Assembly (NCBI RefSeq): GCF_012935715.1
Contig: NZ_CP052860.1
Coordinates: 2,666,001 to 2,730,000, forward strand
Origin: Pseudomonas sp. ADAK13
Lineage (GTDB): Bacteria > Pseudomonadota > Gammaproteobacteria > Pseudomonadales > Pseudomonadaceae
Reading direction: 5' to 3'
Length of the DNA: 64,000 nucleotides
This document shows, piece after piece, positions 56,717 through 64,000 of this stretch (positions are counted from its first letter, which is position 1; each line of letters begins with the position of its first letter). Both the position numbers and the translations under genes were made by a program. The notes under the pieces are model-generated. The model was not told the origin of the DNA. It saw only the letters and a program-made list of their open reading frames with translations, and searched no databases.

Positions 56717-57551
56717 CTTGCTGAACACACACAGCTTCGTCGAACTCGGCGCCCGGCAGCGGGCCAAGGCCCTGCTCGATGCGGGTAGCTATCGCGAACT
56801 GATCGACCCGTTCCAGCGCGTCATGTCGCCGTGGCTGAGCCGTCAGGGCGTGGTGCCTCAGGCGGATGACGGCGTGGTGATCGCCAAGGGCAGCATCGCC
56901 GGTTTGCCGGTGGTCATCGCCGCCATCGAAGGCAATTTCCAGGGCGGCAGCCTCGGTGAAGTCGGCGGCGCAAAGATGGCCGGCGCTCTGGAGTTGGCCG
57001 CTGAAGACAACCGCAAGGGCATCCCGACGCGCGCCATCCTGCTGCTGGAAACCGGCGGCGTGCGCTTGCAGGAGGCCAATCTGGGCCTGGCCGCGATTGC
57101 CGATATCCACGCGGCGATTGTCGACCTGCGCCAGTACCAGCCGGTGATCGGCGTGGTAGCGGGCAGCGTCGGTTGTTTTGGCGGCATGTCCATCGCGGCC
57201 GGCCTGTGCAGTTACCTGCTGGTGACCCGTGAGGCGCGCCTTGGTCTGAACGGCCCGCAGGTGATCGAACAGGAAGCCGGGCTTGAGGAATATGACTCCC
57301 GCGACCGGCCCTTCATCTGGAGCCTGACCGGTGGCGAGCAACGCTTTAACAGCGGCTTGGCCGACCGTTATGTGGCCGACGATGTGGCACAGATTCAGCA
57401 GCAAGTCGCCGAACTGCTGCACCAGGGCTTGCCGGAAAAACAGCGCAGCCGTCAGGTCGATCACTACCTGGACCGCCTGGCCGCACTGAACGCCGAACCG
57501 CAAATCGACCCGGCGACGGTTCGCGATCTGTATCAGGGAGAACGCTCATGA
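56709..57551 (+). CDS. mdcD: malonate decarboxylase beta subunit
   Basis: A 280-residue crotonase-fold subunit that forms the decarboxylase with MdcE. S-F-x-E-L-G-A-R-Q-R and the G-G-x-x-L-x-E-V-G-G-A-K-M-A-G-A-L loop are typical. It overlaps mdcC by eight bases and mdcE by four. Confidence 0.94.
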   Translation: MTDLLNTHSFVELGARQRAKALLDAGSYRELIDPFQRVMSPWLSRQGVVPQADDGVVIAKGSIAGLPVVIAAIEGNFQGGSLGEVGGAKMAGALELAAEDNRKGIPTRAILLLETGGVRLQEANLGLAAIADIHAAIVDLRQYQPVIGVVAGSVGCFGGMSIAAGLCSYLLVTREARLGLNGPQVIEQEAGLEEYDSRDRPFIWSLTGGEQRFNSGLADRYVADDVAQIQQQVAELLHQGLPEKQRSRQVDHYLDRLAALNAEPQIDPATVRDLYQGERS

Positions 57552-58324
57552 GAGGTTTGCAGTGGTTCAACGCATTGAGCAGCGATGCAACGTCGGTGAG
57601 CGGTTTGCCGAACTCGCTGAAGGTCGCCGACGGTGTGCTCGGTGATCAATCCGTGCGGTTTATCGCTGTGGTCACTGACCCGGAAAACCGCTTCCCCCGC
57701 GCTCGCAACGGTGAAGTCGGTTTGCTCGAAGGCTGGGGCTTGGCCAAAGCGGTGGACGAAGCGATCAACACCGGCGCCAAGCGTCCGCTGATTGCGATCG
57801 TCGATGTGCCGAGCCAGGCCTATGGCCGTCGCGAAGAAGCCTTGGGCATTCACCAGGCTCTGGCCGCTGCCGCCGACAGCTATGCCCGCGCCCGCTTGGC
57901 CGGTCACCCGGTGATCGCGCTGCTGGTCGGCAAGGCGATGTCCGGCGCCTTCCTCGCCCATGGTTACCAGGCCAATCGCCTGATTGCCCTGCGCGACCCC
58001 GGCGTGATGGTGCATGCCATGGGCAAGGCCTCGGCCGCGCGGGTGACCCTGCGCAGTGTTGAAGAGCTGGAAGCCCTGGCCGCCAGCGTGCCGCCGATGG
58101 CCTATGACATCGACAGTTATGCCAGCCTCGGTTTGCTGTGGGAGACCTTGTCGGTCAGCCAGATTGAGCAGCCCACTCCTGAAGATGTCGCGCGAGTCAG
58201 CGATTGCCTGGTGCACGCGATCAAGGATGTGCAGGCGGGCGGCCGTGACCTGAGCGGTCGCCTGGGCGCCACCAACCGCTCGGCTTCCAGCCACGTGCGC
58301 CAACTGCTGCGGGAGCAATGGTGA
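57548..58324 (+). CDS. mdcE: malonate decarboxylase gamma subunit
   Basis: A 258-residue crotonase-fold partner of MdcD. It has the V-D-V-P-S-Q-A-Y-G-R-R-E-E and G-K-A-M-S-G-A-F-L-A-H segments that line the malonyl site. Coupled at both ends by four-base overlaps. Confidence 0.93.
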   Translation: MRGLQWFNALSSDATSVSGLPNSLKVADGVLGDQSVRFIAVVTDPENRFPRARNGEVGLLEGWGLAKAVDEAINTGAKRPLIAIVDVPSQAYGRREEALGIHQALAAAADSYARARLAGHPVIALLVGKAMSGAFLAHGYQANRLIALRDPGVMVHAMGKASAARVTLRSVEELEALAASVPPMAYDIDSYASLGLLWETLSVSQIEQPTPEDVARVSDCLVHAIKDVQAGGRDLSGRLGATNRSASSHVRQLLREQW

Positions 58325-58914
58325 ACGCTCACGACTTGCTCTGGGGCATGACCCCGGCGCATGCGCCCGCCGATGCTCCGGCCTGGGTGCTGGAAGCGTT
58401 GGCCGCCGGGCATCCGGTGGTGGTACGGCGTGCGATTGCGCCGCCGGGCCAGGTGGCGGTGGGTGTACGCGGGCGCTTGCGCGAGCAGCGCTTCGCCGCC
58501 GTGATGCCGCTGGCAGCCGTGCAAAGATGCGTGGTGCCGGAAGACCTGCGCGGTGTGATTTCGCCACGGGATTTACCGGCGTTGCAGGCCCTCGCTCAGT
58601 TGCGCCCGGTGCTGGCGCATGAAAACTGGGGGGTCACTGGCAGTGCCGGCTTTGAGCTGGCCAGCGGTATTGAAGCGCTGCACGCCAAGAGTGATCTGGA
58701 TTTGATTTTGCGCACGCCCGAGCCGCTTGATCGCGGCGATGCAGAGGACCTGCTGGCAATACTGGACACCGCGGTGTGCGCCGTGGACCTGCAACTGCAA
58801 ACGCCTTTCGGCGCGGTCGCCTTGCGTGAGTGGGCCGGTGGTTCGCGTCGCGTACTGCTGAAAAATGCCAGCGGCGCGCAGTTGGTGATCGACCCTTGGC
58901 AGGCCGTGGCATGA
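58321..58914 (+). CDS. mdcG: phosphoribosyl-dephospho-CoA transferase
   Basis: A 197-residue enzyme that attaches the prosthetic group to MdcC. The D-L-D-L-I-L-R-x-P nucleotidyltransferase-type acidic pair and the G-G-S-R-R-V-L-L-K motif agree with MdcG. The GTG start at 58321 (five bases after GGAG) was preferred to an ATG at 58318, which lies too close to the ribosome binding site. Confidence 0.9.
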   Translation: MNAHDLLWGMTPAHAPADAPAWVLEALAAGHPVVVRRAIAPPGQVAVGVRGRLREQRFAAVMPLAAVQRCVVPEDLRGVISPRDLPALQALAQLRPVLAHENWGVTGSAGFELASGIEALHAKSDLDLILRTPEPLDRGDAEDLLAILDTAVCAVDLQLQTPFGAVALREWAGGSRRVLLKNASGAQLVIDPWQAVA

Positions 58915-59816
58915 GCAGCCTCCTGGCGTTCCCGGGGCAGGGCGCGCAGCGTCCCGGCATGCTCCAGCAACTGCCGCGCGCGGTGCTGGAAGAAGCCAGT
59001 GCAGCCTTGAACGAGGACGTTCTGACGCTCGATTCTGCCCAAGCGCTGGCCTCGACCCGCGCCGTGCAGCTCTGCCTGTTGATTGCCGGCGTGGCCAGTG
59101 CGCGCTGGCTGGAACACACCCCCGATTACGTCGCCGGCCTGTCCATCGGCGCCTATCCGGCCGCCGTGATTGCCGGCTCCCTGGACTTTTCCGATGCGCT
59201 GAAACTCGTCAGCCTGCGCGGCGAATTGATGCAGCAGGCGTATCCCCACGGCTACGGCATGACCGCCCTCATCGGCCCGGACCTGTCCACCGTCGAAGCC
59301 TTGCTCGCCCAGGTCCACAGCCCGCAAACCCCGGTGTACCTGGCCAATATCAACGCTGATAACCAGACGGTCATCGCCGGCAGCGACGAAGCAATGAACG
59401 CAGTCGCCCATCTGGTCAGTGGCAACGGCGTCGCCAAACGCCTGGCCGTCAGCGTGCCGTCCCATTGCGCGCTGCTGGAAAAACCCGCCGAGGCGCTGGC
59501 TCAAGCCTTCGCTGCAGTGACATTGAAACCGCCGAGCATCACCTACCTGAGCAGCACCCGCGCCCGGCCGATCCACAACACCGAACACCTGCGCGACGAC
59601 CTCGCCTTCAACATGTGCCGCATCGTCGATTGGCGCGGCACCGTGCAAAGCGCCTATGAGCGTGGCGTGCGCCTGCACATCGAACTGCCTCCCGGCGCCG
59701 TGCTCACGGGCCTCGCGCGCCGGGTGTTCGAGCAAGGCACCGTCATCGCCTTCGAAGGCGCCCGCCTGGACACCTTGCAGGCCTTGCTGCGAGAGGAGGG
59801 CCGCCGCCACCGATAA
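58911..59816 (+). CDS. mdcH: malonyl-CoA:ACP transacylase (epsilon)
   Basis: A 301-residue acyltransferase of the FabD fold that loads the first malonyl group onto the carrier. The nucleophile serine is S78 in G-L-S-I-G-A-Y, the P-G-Q-G-A-Q-R-P-G-M motif opens the protein, and the catalytic His lies in V-P-S-H-C-A-L-L. The ATG overlaps the mdcG stop by four bases. Confidence 0.93.
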   Translation: MSSLLAFPGQGAQRPGMLQQLPRAVLEEASAALNEDVLTLDSAQALASTRAVQLCLLIAGVASARWLEHTPDYVAGLSIGAYPAAVIAGSLDFSDALKLVSLRGELMQQAYPHGYGMTALIGPDLSTVEALLAQVHSPQTPVYLANINADNQTVIAGSDEAMNAVAHLVSGNGVAKRLAVSVPSHCALLEKPAEALAQAFAAVTLKPPSITYLSSTRARPIHNTEHLRDDLAFNMCRIVDWRGTVQSAYERGVRLHIELPPGAVLTGLARRVFEQGTVIAFEGARLDTLQALLREEGRRHR

Positions 59817-59883
59817 AGCACTACCCAAGGCTTTCGAAGCACAAAAACAACAATTTCGATGAAGCACTTTGAGGACAACCATC

Positions 59884-60297
59884 ATGATTATTTACGGTGT
59901 GGCGTTGCTGGCGATCTGCATGTTGGCCGGCGTGATTCTGGGCGACATGCTCGGCGTGCTGCTGGGGGTCAAATCCAACGTGGGCGGGGTGGGGATCGCG
60001 ATGATCCTGCTGATCTGCGCGCGGTTGTGGATGCACAAGCACGGCGGCATGACCAAGGAATGCGAGATGGGCGTCGGCTTCTGGGGTGCCATGTACATCC
60101 CGGTGGTGGTGGCGATGGCGGCGCAACAAAACGTGGTGACTGCGCTGCACGGCGGCCCGGTGGCGGTGCTGGCGGCGATTGGTTCGGTGGTGGTATGTGG
60201 TTGCACGATTGCCTTGATCAGCCGTACGCACAAAGGCGAACCGCTGCCCGATGAAGAGCCGTTGATCGCGGCTGCACCTGTCGCGGGAGGTCGCTGA
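59884..60297 (+). CDS. madL: malonate transporter subunit MadL
   Basis: A 137-residue membrane protein with four helices. It starts M-I-I-Y-G-V-A-L-L-A-I and carries A-x-Q-Q-N-V-V-T-A-L-x-G-G-P-V, the MadL signature. With MadM it forms a sodium- or proton-coupled malonate importer. The start at 59884 is the family start and fits the spacing from mdcH. Confidence 0.92.
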   Translation: MIIYGVALLAICMLAGVILGDMLGVLLGVKSNVGGVGIAMILLICARLWMHKHGGMTKECEMGVGFWGAMYIPVVVAMAAQQNVVTALHGGPVAVLAAIGSVVVCGCTIALISRTHKGEPLPDEEPLIAAAPVAGGR

Positions 60298-60298
60298 T

Positions 60299-61063
60299 AT
60301 GTGGGAACTCATCGAGAAAGGCCTGGCCAATAACGGCTTGGTGACTGCCTTTGCGTTTGTCGGCGTGGTGATGTGGATTTCGGTGGTGCTGTCCAGGCGC
60401 TTGACGTTCGGACGCATCCACGGCTCGGCCATCGCGATTGTGATCGGGCTGGTGCTGGCCTGGGTAGGCGGCACGCTGACCGGCGGGCAGAAAGGCCTGG
60501 CGGACGTGGCGTTGTTTTCCGGGATCGGGTTGATGGGCGGCGCCATGCTGCGGGACTTTGCCATCGTGGCCACGGCGTTTGAAGTGCAGGCCACCGAGGC
60601 GCGCAAGGCCGGGTTGATTGGTGCGATTGCCTTGCTGCTGGGCACGGTGTTGCCGTTTATTGTGGGTGCGAGCATCGCCTGGGCGTTTGGTTATCGCGAT
60701 GCGATCAGCATGACCACCATCGGTGCGGGCGCGGTGACTTACATCGTCGGGCCGGTGACCGGGGCGGCATTGGGTGCAAGCTCGGATGTGGTGGCGCTGT
60801 CCATTGCCACCGGCTTGATCAAGGCGATCCTGGTGATGGTCGGTACGCCCATGGCGGCCCGCTGGATGGGCCTGGATAACCCGCGCTCGGCCATGGTGTT
60901 CGGTGGCCTGGCCGGTACCGTGAGCGGCGTGACGGCAGGCCTGGCCGCAACGGATCGTCGGCTGGTGCCGTATGGCGCGTTGACCGCCACCTTCCACACC
61001 GGGCTTGGCTGCCTGCTGGGGCCGTCGGTGCTCTACTTCATCGTGCGCGGGATTGTCGGCTAG
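60299..61063 (+). CDS. madM: malonate transporter subunit MadM
   Basis: A 254-residue membrane protein with about seven helices. It begins M-W-E-L-I-E-K-G-L-x-N-N-G-L-V-T-A-F-A and has the G-A-G-A-V-T-Y-I-V-G-P-V-T-G-A-A-x-G-A segment. One base separates it from madL. It ends the mdc operon. Confidence 0.92.
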   Translation: MWELIEKGLANNGLVTAFAFVGVVMWISVVLSRRLTFGRIHGSAIAIVIGLVLAWVGGTLTGGQKGLADVALFSGIGLMGGAMLRDFAIVATAFEVQATEARKAGLIGAIALLLGTVLPFIVGASIAWAFGYRDAISMTTIGAGAVTYIVGPVTGAALGASSDVVALSIATGLIKAILVMVGTPMAARWMGLDNPRSAMVFGGLAGTVSGVTAGLAATDRRLVPYGALTATFHTGLGCLLGPSVLYFIVRGIVG

Positions 61064-61085
61064 AGAGATGGCTAGGGGCTTTTCG

Positions 61086-61288
61086 GTGTTGAGCGGGCCT
61101 CTGTGTTGAGCGGGCCTCTGTGGTGATCGGGCTTCTGTGGTGATCGGGCTTCTGTGGTGAGCGGGCTTGCCCCGCGCTGGGCTGCGAAGCGGCCCCAAAA
61201 ACCTGCCCGCTCAGTCTGCCTGAAAGAACACCGCTGTCTTATTGGGCCTGCTTCGCAGGCCTGCGCCGGGCAAGCCCGCTCACCACAG
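61086..61288. repeat. REP-like element with 17-base tandem repeats
   Basis: Five adjoining 17-base units from 61086 to 61170. Units 1 and 2 are identical (GTGTTGAGCGGGCCTCT), units 3 and 4 are identical (GTGGTGATCGGGCTTCT) and unit 5 is GTGGTGAGCGGGCTTGC, the normal left end of the long REP-like subtype. The matching right end, CGGGCAAGCCCGCTCACCAC, is at about 61267-61286. Between convergent madM and mdcR. Confidence 0.85.
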
Positions 61289-61334
61289 AAGCTCCCTCAT
61301 ACAGGTTTTGCATCAGGCAGAGAGTGTTGTGGTG

Positions 61335-62249
61335 TCAGGCCTGCCGGTTGGCATACATCCGGCACTCTGCCAACAGCGCGAGCAAGTTCGGGTCGCGCTC
61401 CTTGGCTTTCAGAAACACCACGCCAATGTGCTGCTGCAAGCGGTAGCGCGGTTGCAGGGGAATCAGCTTTACCCGGTTCTCGTACACCGCCGCGATCCGC
61501 CCCGGCAGCAGCGCATACCCCACGCCCGAGCTGACCATGCTCAGCAGGGTGAAGATGTCGTTGACCTGCATCGCCACCTTTGGCTCGAACCCTGCCTGCT
61601 TGAACACGCGGTTGCCGTCCTGATGGGTGGCGAAGCCTTGGGTGAGGGTGATGAAGGTAGCGTCGCGTACATCCGCCAGGTCGATTTCCTGCTCGCGGTC
61701 GAAGGGGGAGTCGGCCGGGGTGGCGAGGAAGATGTCGTCGGAAAACAGCGCGATCTGTTCGCAGTCCGGGTCGTTGGCGTGCTCGTCGAGGGAGATCAGG
61801 ATGGCATCGACTTCCATGTTCTTCAGCTTGTACAGCAAGTCGAAATTGGAGCCGAGGATCAAGTCGATGTTGAGTTCGCTGCGGCGAATCTTCAGGCCCA
61901 TGATCAGCTGCGGCACGGTCTTCACCGTCAACGAATACAGCGAACCCAGCTTGAAGCGCTCGGCGGAGAAACCGGCGGCCTCGCGGGTCACCCGCACGCT
62001 GTCGACCACATCCTGCACCAGCTTTTGCGCACGCTCTTCCAGCACATAGGCGCTTTCCAGCGGCGTGAGATTGCGCCCTTCGTGCTTGAACAGCGGGCAG
62101 CGCAGGGCGTTTTCCAGGGAGTGGATCGCCCGGTGCACGCTGACGTTGCTGGTCTGCAATTCAGCCGCCGCCCGCGCCAGGTTGCCGGTGCGCATGAACG
62201 CCAGGAAGATTTCCAGCTTCTTGAGGGTGAATTCTTCGTCGATCAGCAT
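61335..62249 (-). CDS. mdcR: LysR-family regulator MdcR
   Basis: A 304-residue LysR-type regulator. The N-terminal helix-turn-helix (A-A-E-L-Q-T-S-N-V-S-V-H-R-A-I-H-S-L-E) departs from the usual S-Q-P-A-L-S, as known MdcR proteins do, and the effector domain follows from about 95. It is the probable malonate-responsive activator of the mdc genes, placed convergent with the operon rather than divergent from it. Confidence 0.88.
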   Translation of the reverse strand: MLIDEEFTLKKLEIFLAFMRTGNLARAAAELQTSNVSVHRAIHSLENALRCPLFKHEGRNLTPLESAYVLEERAQKLVQDVVDSVRVTREAAGFSAERFKLGSLYSLTVKTVPQLIMGLKIRRSELNIDLILGSNFDLLYKLKNMEVDAILISLDEHANDPDCEQIALFSDDIFLATPADSPFDREQEIDLADVRDATFITLTQGFATHQDGNRVFKQAGFEPKVAMQVNDIFTLLSMVSSGVGYALLPGRIAAVYENRVKLIPLQPRYRLQQHIGVVFLKAKERDPNLLALLAECRMYANRQA

Positions 62250-62286
62250 GGCCGTGACTCTTGTTCGAATGCCGTCGATTGTGCCC

Positions 62287-62829
62287 CTAAAACCAGTTCA
62301 CTCCCAGCCATGCACTGCACAAGCCCAAAACCACGCCGAGGATGATCAGCCAGATCGCATTGAGCCGCGTGTAATACACCACGCCGGCGCTGGCCAGGGT
62401 CAGCACCAGGCTGGTGGCGTTGTTTTCCAGGCTGTTCATCAGGATGTAGCTGGCGGCCAGGATCAGCCCGATGGAGATCGGCAACAGGCTGCCTTTGACT
62501 CGCTGTACCCACGGGGTGTTGGTGTGTTTTTCCAGCCAGCCGGCGCCGAAATAGGTCAGTACCGAGCAGGGCACCAGTTTGGCGGTCAGCGCCACCAGTG
62601 CGCCTGGCAACCCGGCGGCTTGCTGGCCGATAAACACCAGGAACATGCCATTGGGCCCCGGCAAGGCCTGGGACAGGGCGAAGAAGGCGACGAACTGGGC
62701 GTCGGTGATCCAGTTCATGTCGGTGACGGTGTAGCGATGGATATCGCTCAGGGCCACGGTGTTGCCGCCAATCGCCATCAGCGACCACAGCGCGCATTGG
62801 ATCATCAGGTGAAACAGCACGCTTTGCAT
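62287..62829 (-). CDS. ChrA-family chromate transporter, second half
   Basis: A 180-residue membrane protein with about five helices that forms one half of a two-gene short-chain chromate/anion transporter. A-L-P-G-P-N-G-M-F-L-V-F-I-G corresponds to the P-G-P motif of ChrA. Its ATG shares one base with the stop of the partner gene. Substrate may be chromate or another anion. Confidence 0.85.
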   Translation of the reverse strand: MQSVLFHLMIQCALWSLMAIGGNTVALSDIHRYTVTDMNWITDAQFVAFFALSQALPGPNGMFLVFIGQQAAGLPGALVALTAKLVPCSVLTYFGAGWLEKHTNTPWVQRVKGSLLPISIGLILAASYILMNSLENNATSLVLTLASAGVVYYTRLNAIWLIILGVVLGLCSAWLGVNWF

Positions 62830-63395
62830 CAGCCGGCCACCTTCTGTTTGCCCATGAAGCTCAAGGCCAACGAACTGGGAATGCAGATCAGCAAGACCAT
62901 CCACAACGGCAGCACCAGCACCGCCATCAACACAAACGTCAGGACAAACGCGCTGTAGTTGGCCAGGGTCCGCGGCATTGCCTTGAGCAGGCGCAGGGTG
63001 GTGCCGAGCATCAGCCCGGTGGCGATCGGCATCACTGCGCCGAAGATCTGCTGCACCACGTCATGGCTCCACCATTTGGCATAGGCGAAGCCCGCCAGCA
63101 CGGTGATCAGCGAGGGGAACAGATACAACCCGACCACGGTCACAACCGCACCCGGCAAGCCGTGCAGGCGCCGGCCGTAGATGATGCCGACGTTGGCAAT
63201 GTTCGGCCCGGGGAAGAATTGGCCGGTGGTCAGCAGCTCGTTGAAACCTTGCTCACTGACCCACTGCCGGCGGTCGACCATCATCTGCCGCGCCCAGGGC
63301 ATTACGCCGCCGAAGCCAAACAGGCCGACCATGGCGAAGTTGTAAAACAACTGCCACAGACTGGGATGAGGCTGGGCAGGTTCGAGGTCAGGCAT
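62829..63395 (-). CDS. ChrA-family chromate transporter, first half
   Basis: A 188-residue membrane protein. It has the ChrA signatures F-G-G-V-M-P-W-A-R and F-F-P-G-P-N-I-A-N-V-G, followed by about five helices. It is transcribed before its partner and overlaps it by one base. The start at 63395 (MPDLEPAQPH) is preferred to an in-frame ATG at 63452 whose extra residues are not family-like. Confidence 0.83.
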   Translation of the reverse strand: MPDLEPAQPHPSLWQLFYNFAMVGLFGFGGVMPWARQMMVDRRQWVSEQGFNELLTTGQFFPGPNIANVGIIYGRRLHGLPGAVVTVVGLYLFPSLITVLAGFAYAKWWSHDVVQQIFGAVMPIATGLMLGTTLRLLKAMPRTLANYSAFVLTFVLMAVLVLPLWMVLLICIPSSLALSFMGKQKVAG

Positions 63396-63558
63396 GGGGA
63401 TTACCGATGGGTTCGGGAGCGAGGTGCTTTTATGTGGGATGAAGCGAATCATCTATCGGCGTGTGCATTTGGGCAAATGAAGAAAGGTTGTTACCTGATA
63501 TTGGCCGGGTGACGTCAGAATGGACTAGGTGATAACGGTTATTCGAGGTGAGTGACAC

Positions 63559-64000
63559 ATGTATCACGGGGAACGATTCAACGCCTGGAGCCACTTGCTC
63601 GGGGCGGTTGCGGCTTTTGTGGGCGCGGTATGGATGTTGGTGGTGGCCGGTATGGACGGCAGCCCCTGGAAGATTGTCAGCGTGGCGATCTACGGTTTCA
63701 CGTTGTTGGTGCTGTACAGCGCGTCGACCGTGTACCACAGCGTGCGCGGGCGCAAGAAAGCGATCATGCAGAAGGTGGATCACTTTTCGATCTACCTGCT
63801 GATTGCCGGCAGCTACACACCGTTTTGCCTGGTGACGCTGCGCGGGCCGTGGGGCTGGACGCTGTTCGGGATTGTGTGGGGGCTGGCGGTGATCGGCATC
63901 CTGCAAGAGATCAAGCCGCGCTCCGAGGCGCGAATCCTGTCGATTGTGATCTACGCCGTGATGGGCTGGATCGTGCTGGTGGCGGTCAAGCCGCTGATCG
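63559..64000 (+). CDS. hemolysin III family membrane protein (partial)
   Basis: The first 147 residues of a PAQR/hemolysin-III type protein (E. coli YqfA-like), cut by the window end. It opens M-Y-H-G-E-R-F-N-A-W-S-H-L-L-G-A, with helix 2 followed by S-A-S-T-V-Y-H-S-V-R-G and K-V-D-H-F-S-I-Y-L-L-I-A-G-S-Y-T-P-F, the conserved His and Asp pattern of the family. Function in bacteria is unclear; it is not a proven toxin. The reading frame is open to base 64000. Confidence 0.85.
   Translation, partial: MYHGERFNAWSHLLGAVAAFVGAVWMLVVAGMDGSPWKIVSVAIYGFTLLVLYSASTVYHSVRGRKKAIMQKVDHFSIYLLIAGSYTPFCLVTLRGPWGWTLFGIVWGLAVIGILQEIKPRSEARILSIVIYAVMGWIVLVAVKPLI

Noticed and set aside
61086..61170. CRISPR array
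   Set aside because: The 17-base units adjoin with no spacers and no cas genes are present.
63559..64000. Hemolysin III gene as a virulence toxin
   Set aside because: The family name is historical; the visible pattern is that of PAQR-type membrane proteins with no pore-forming toxin motif.

Overview
The window is a chromosomal segment of a Pseudomonas, most likely of the P. fluorescens/P. putida side of the genus. The evidence is gene content, gene order (mutM-fdx-coaD, ftsYEX-rpoH, metXW-rdgB-hemW, pyrC'-pyrB-pyrR-ruvX-algH-tonB-gshB-pilGHIJ-chpA), high GC and many copies of GTGGGAGC...GCTCCCAC repeats between genes. No rRNA, tRNA, CRISPR array, prophage or insertion sequence was seen.

Region 1 (1-21 kb) is mostly housekeeping: an MFS transporter, rRNA methyltransferases (RlmI, RsmD), DNA repair (MutM), CoaD, a long-chain-alcohol oxidation locus (laoCBA with divergent tetR-type laoR), a sulfurtransferase, a YheT-type hydrolase, an active/inactive M16 peptidase pair, ftsY-ftsE-ftsX, the heat-shock sigma factor rpoH and the transglycosylase mtgA. 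Region 2 (21-30 kb) holds thiS-thiG, trmB, hemW-rdgB-DUF4426-metW-metX and yggT-proC-yggS. Region 3 (30-48.7 kb) carries pilT without pilU, an NlpC/P60 hydrolase, the pyrimidine genes with a zinc-ligand-less dihydroorotase homologue, ruvX, algH, a TonB, gshB and a Pil-Chp chemosensory operon (pilG-H-I-J-chpA-chpC) that lacks the methyltransferase PilK and methylesterase ChpB.

Region 4 (48.7-53.8 kb) is a compact accessory island. It has a LysE-type exporter next to an isopenicillin-N-synthase-like oxygenase, with a divergent regulator that fuses an XRE helix-turn-helix to an NBR1-type Ig-like domain. It also has a higBA toxin-antitoxin pair with a perfect palindromic operator, a DUF6124 gene behind a long structured leader, and an overlapping gene pair that encodes a winged-helix/nucleotidyltransferase protein and a HEPN-like protein, bracketed by near-palindromic GTCCCAAAAAGGGAC motifs. 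The most interesting and least described material is here.

Region 5 (53.9-64 kb) is a complete biotin-independent malonate decarboxylase operon (mdcABCDEGH) with its madLM transporter and mdcR regulator, followed by a two-gene short-chain chromate-transporter-type pair and a hemolysin-III family gene cut by the window end. Coordinates of starts were chosen by family alignment from memory and visible ribosome binding sites; no database search was run.
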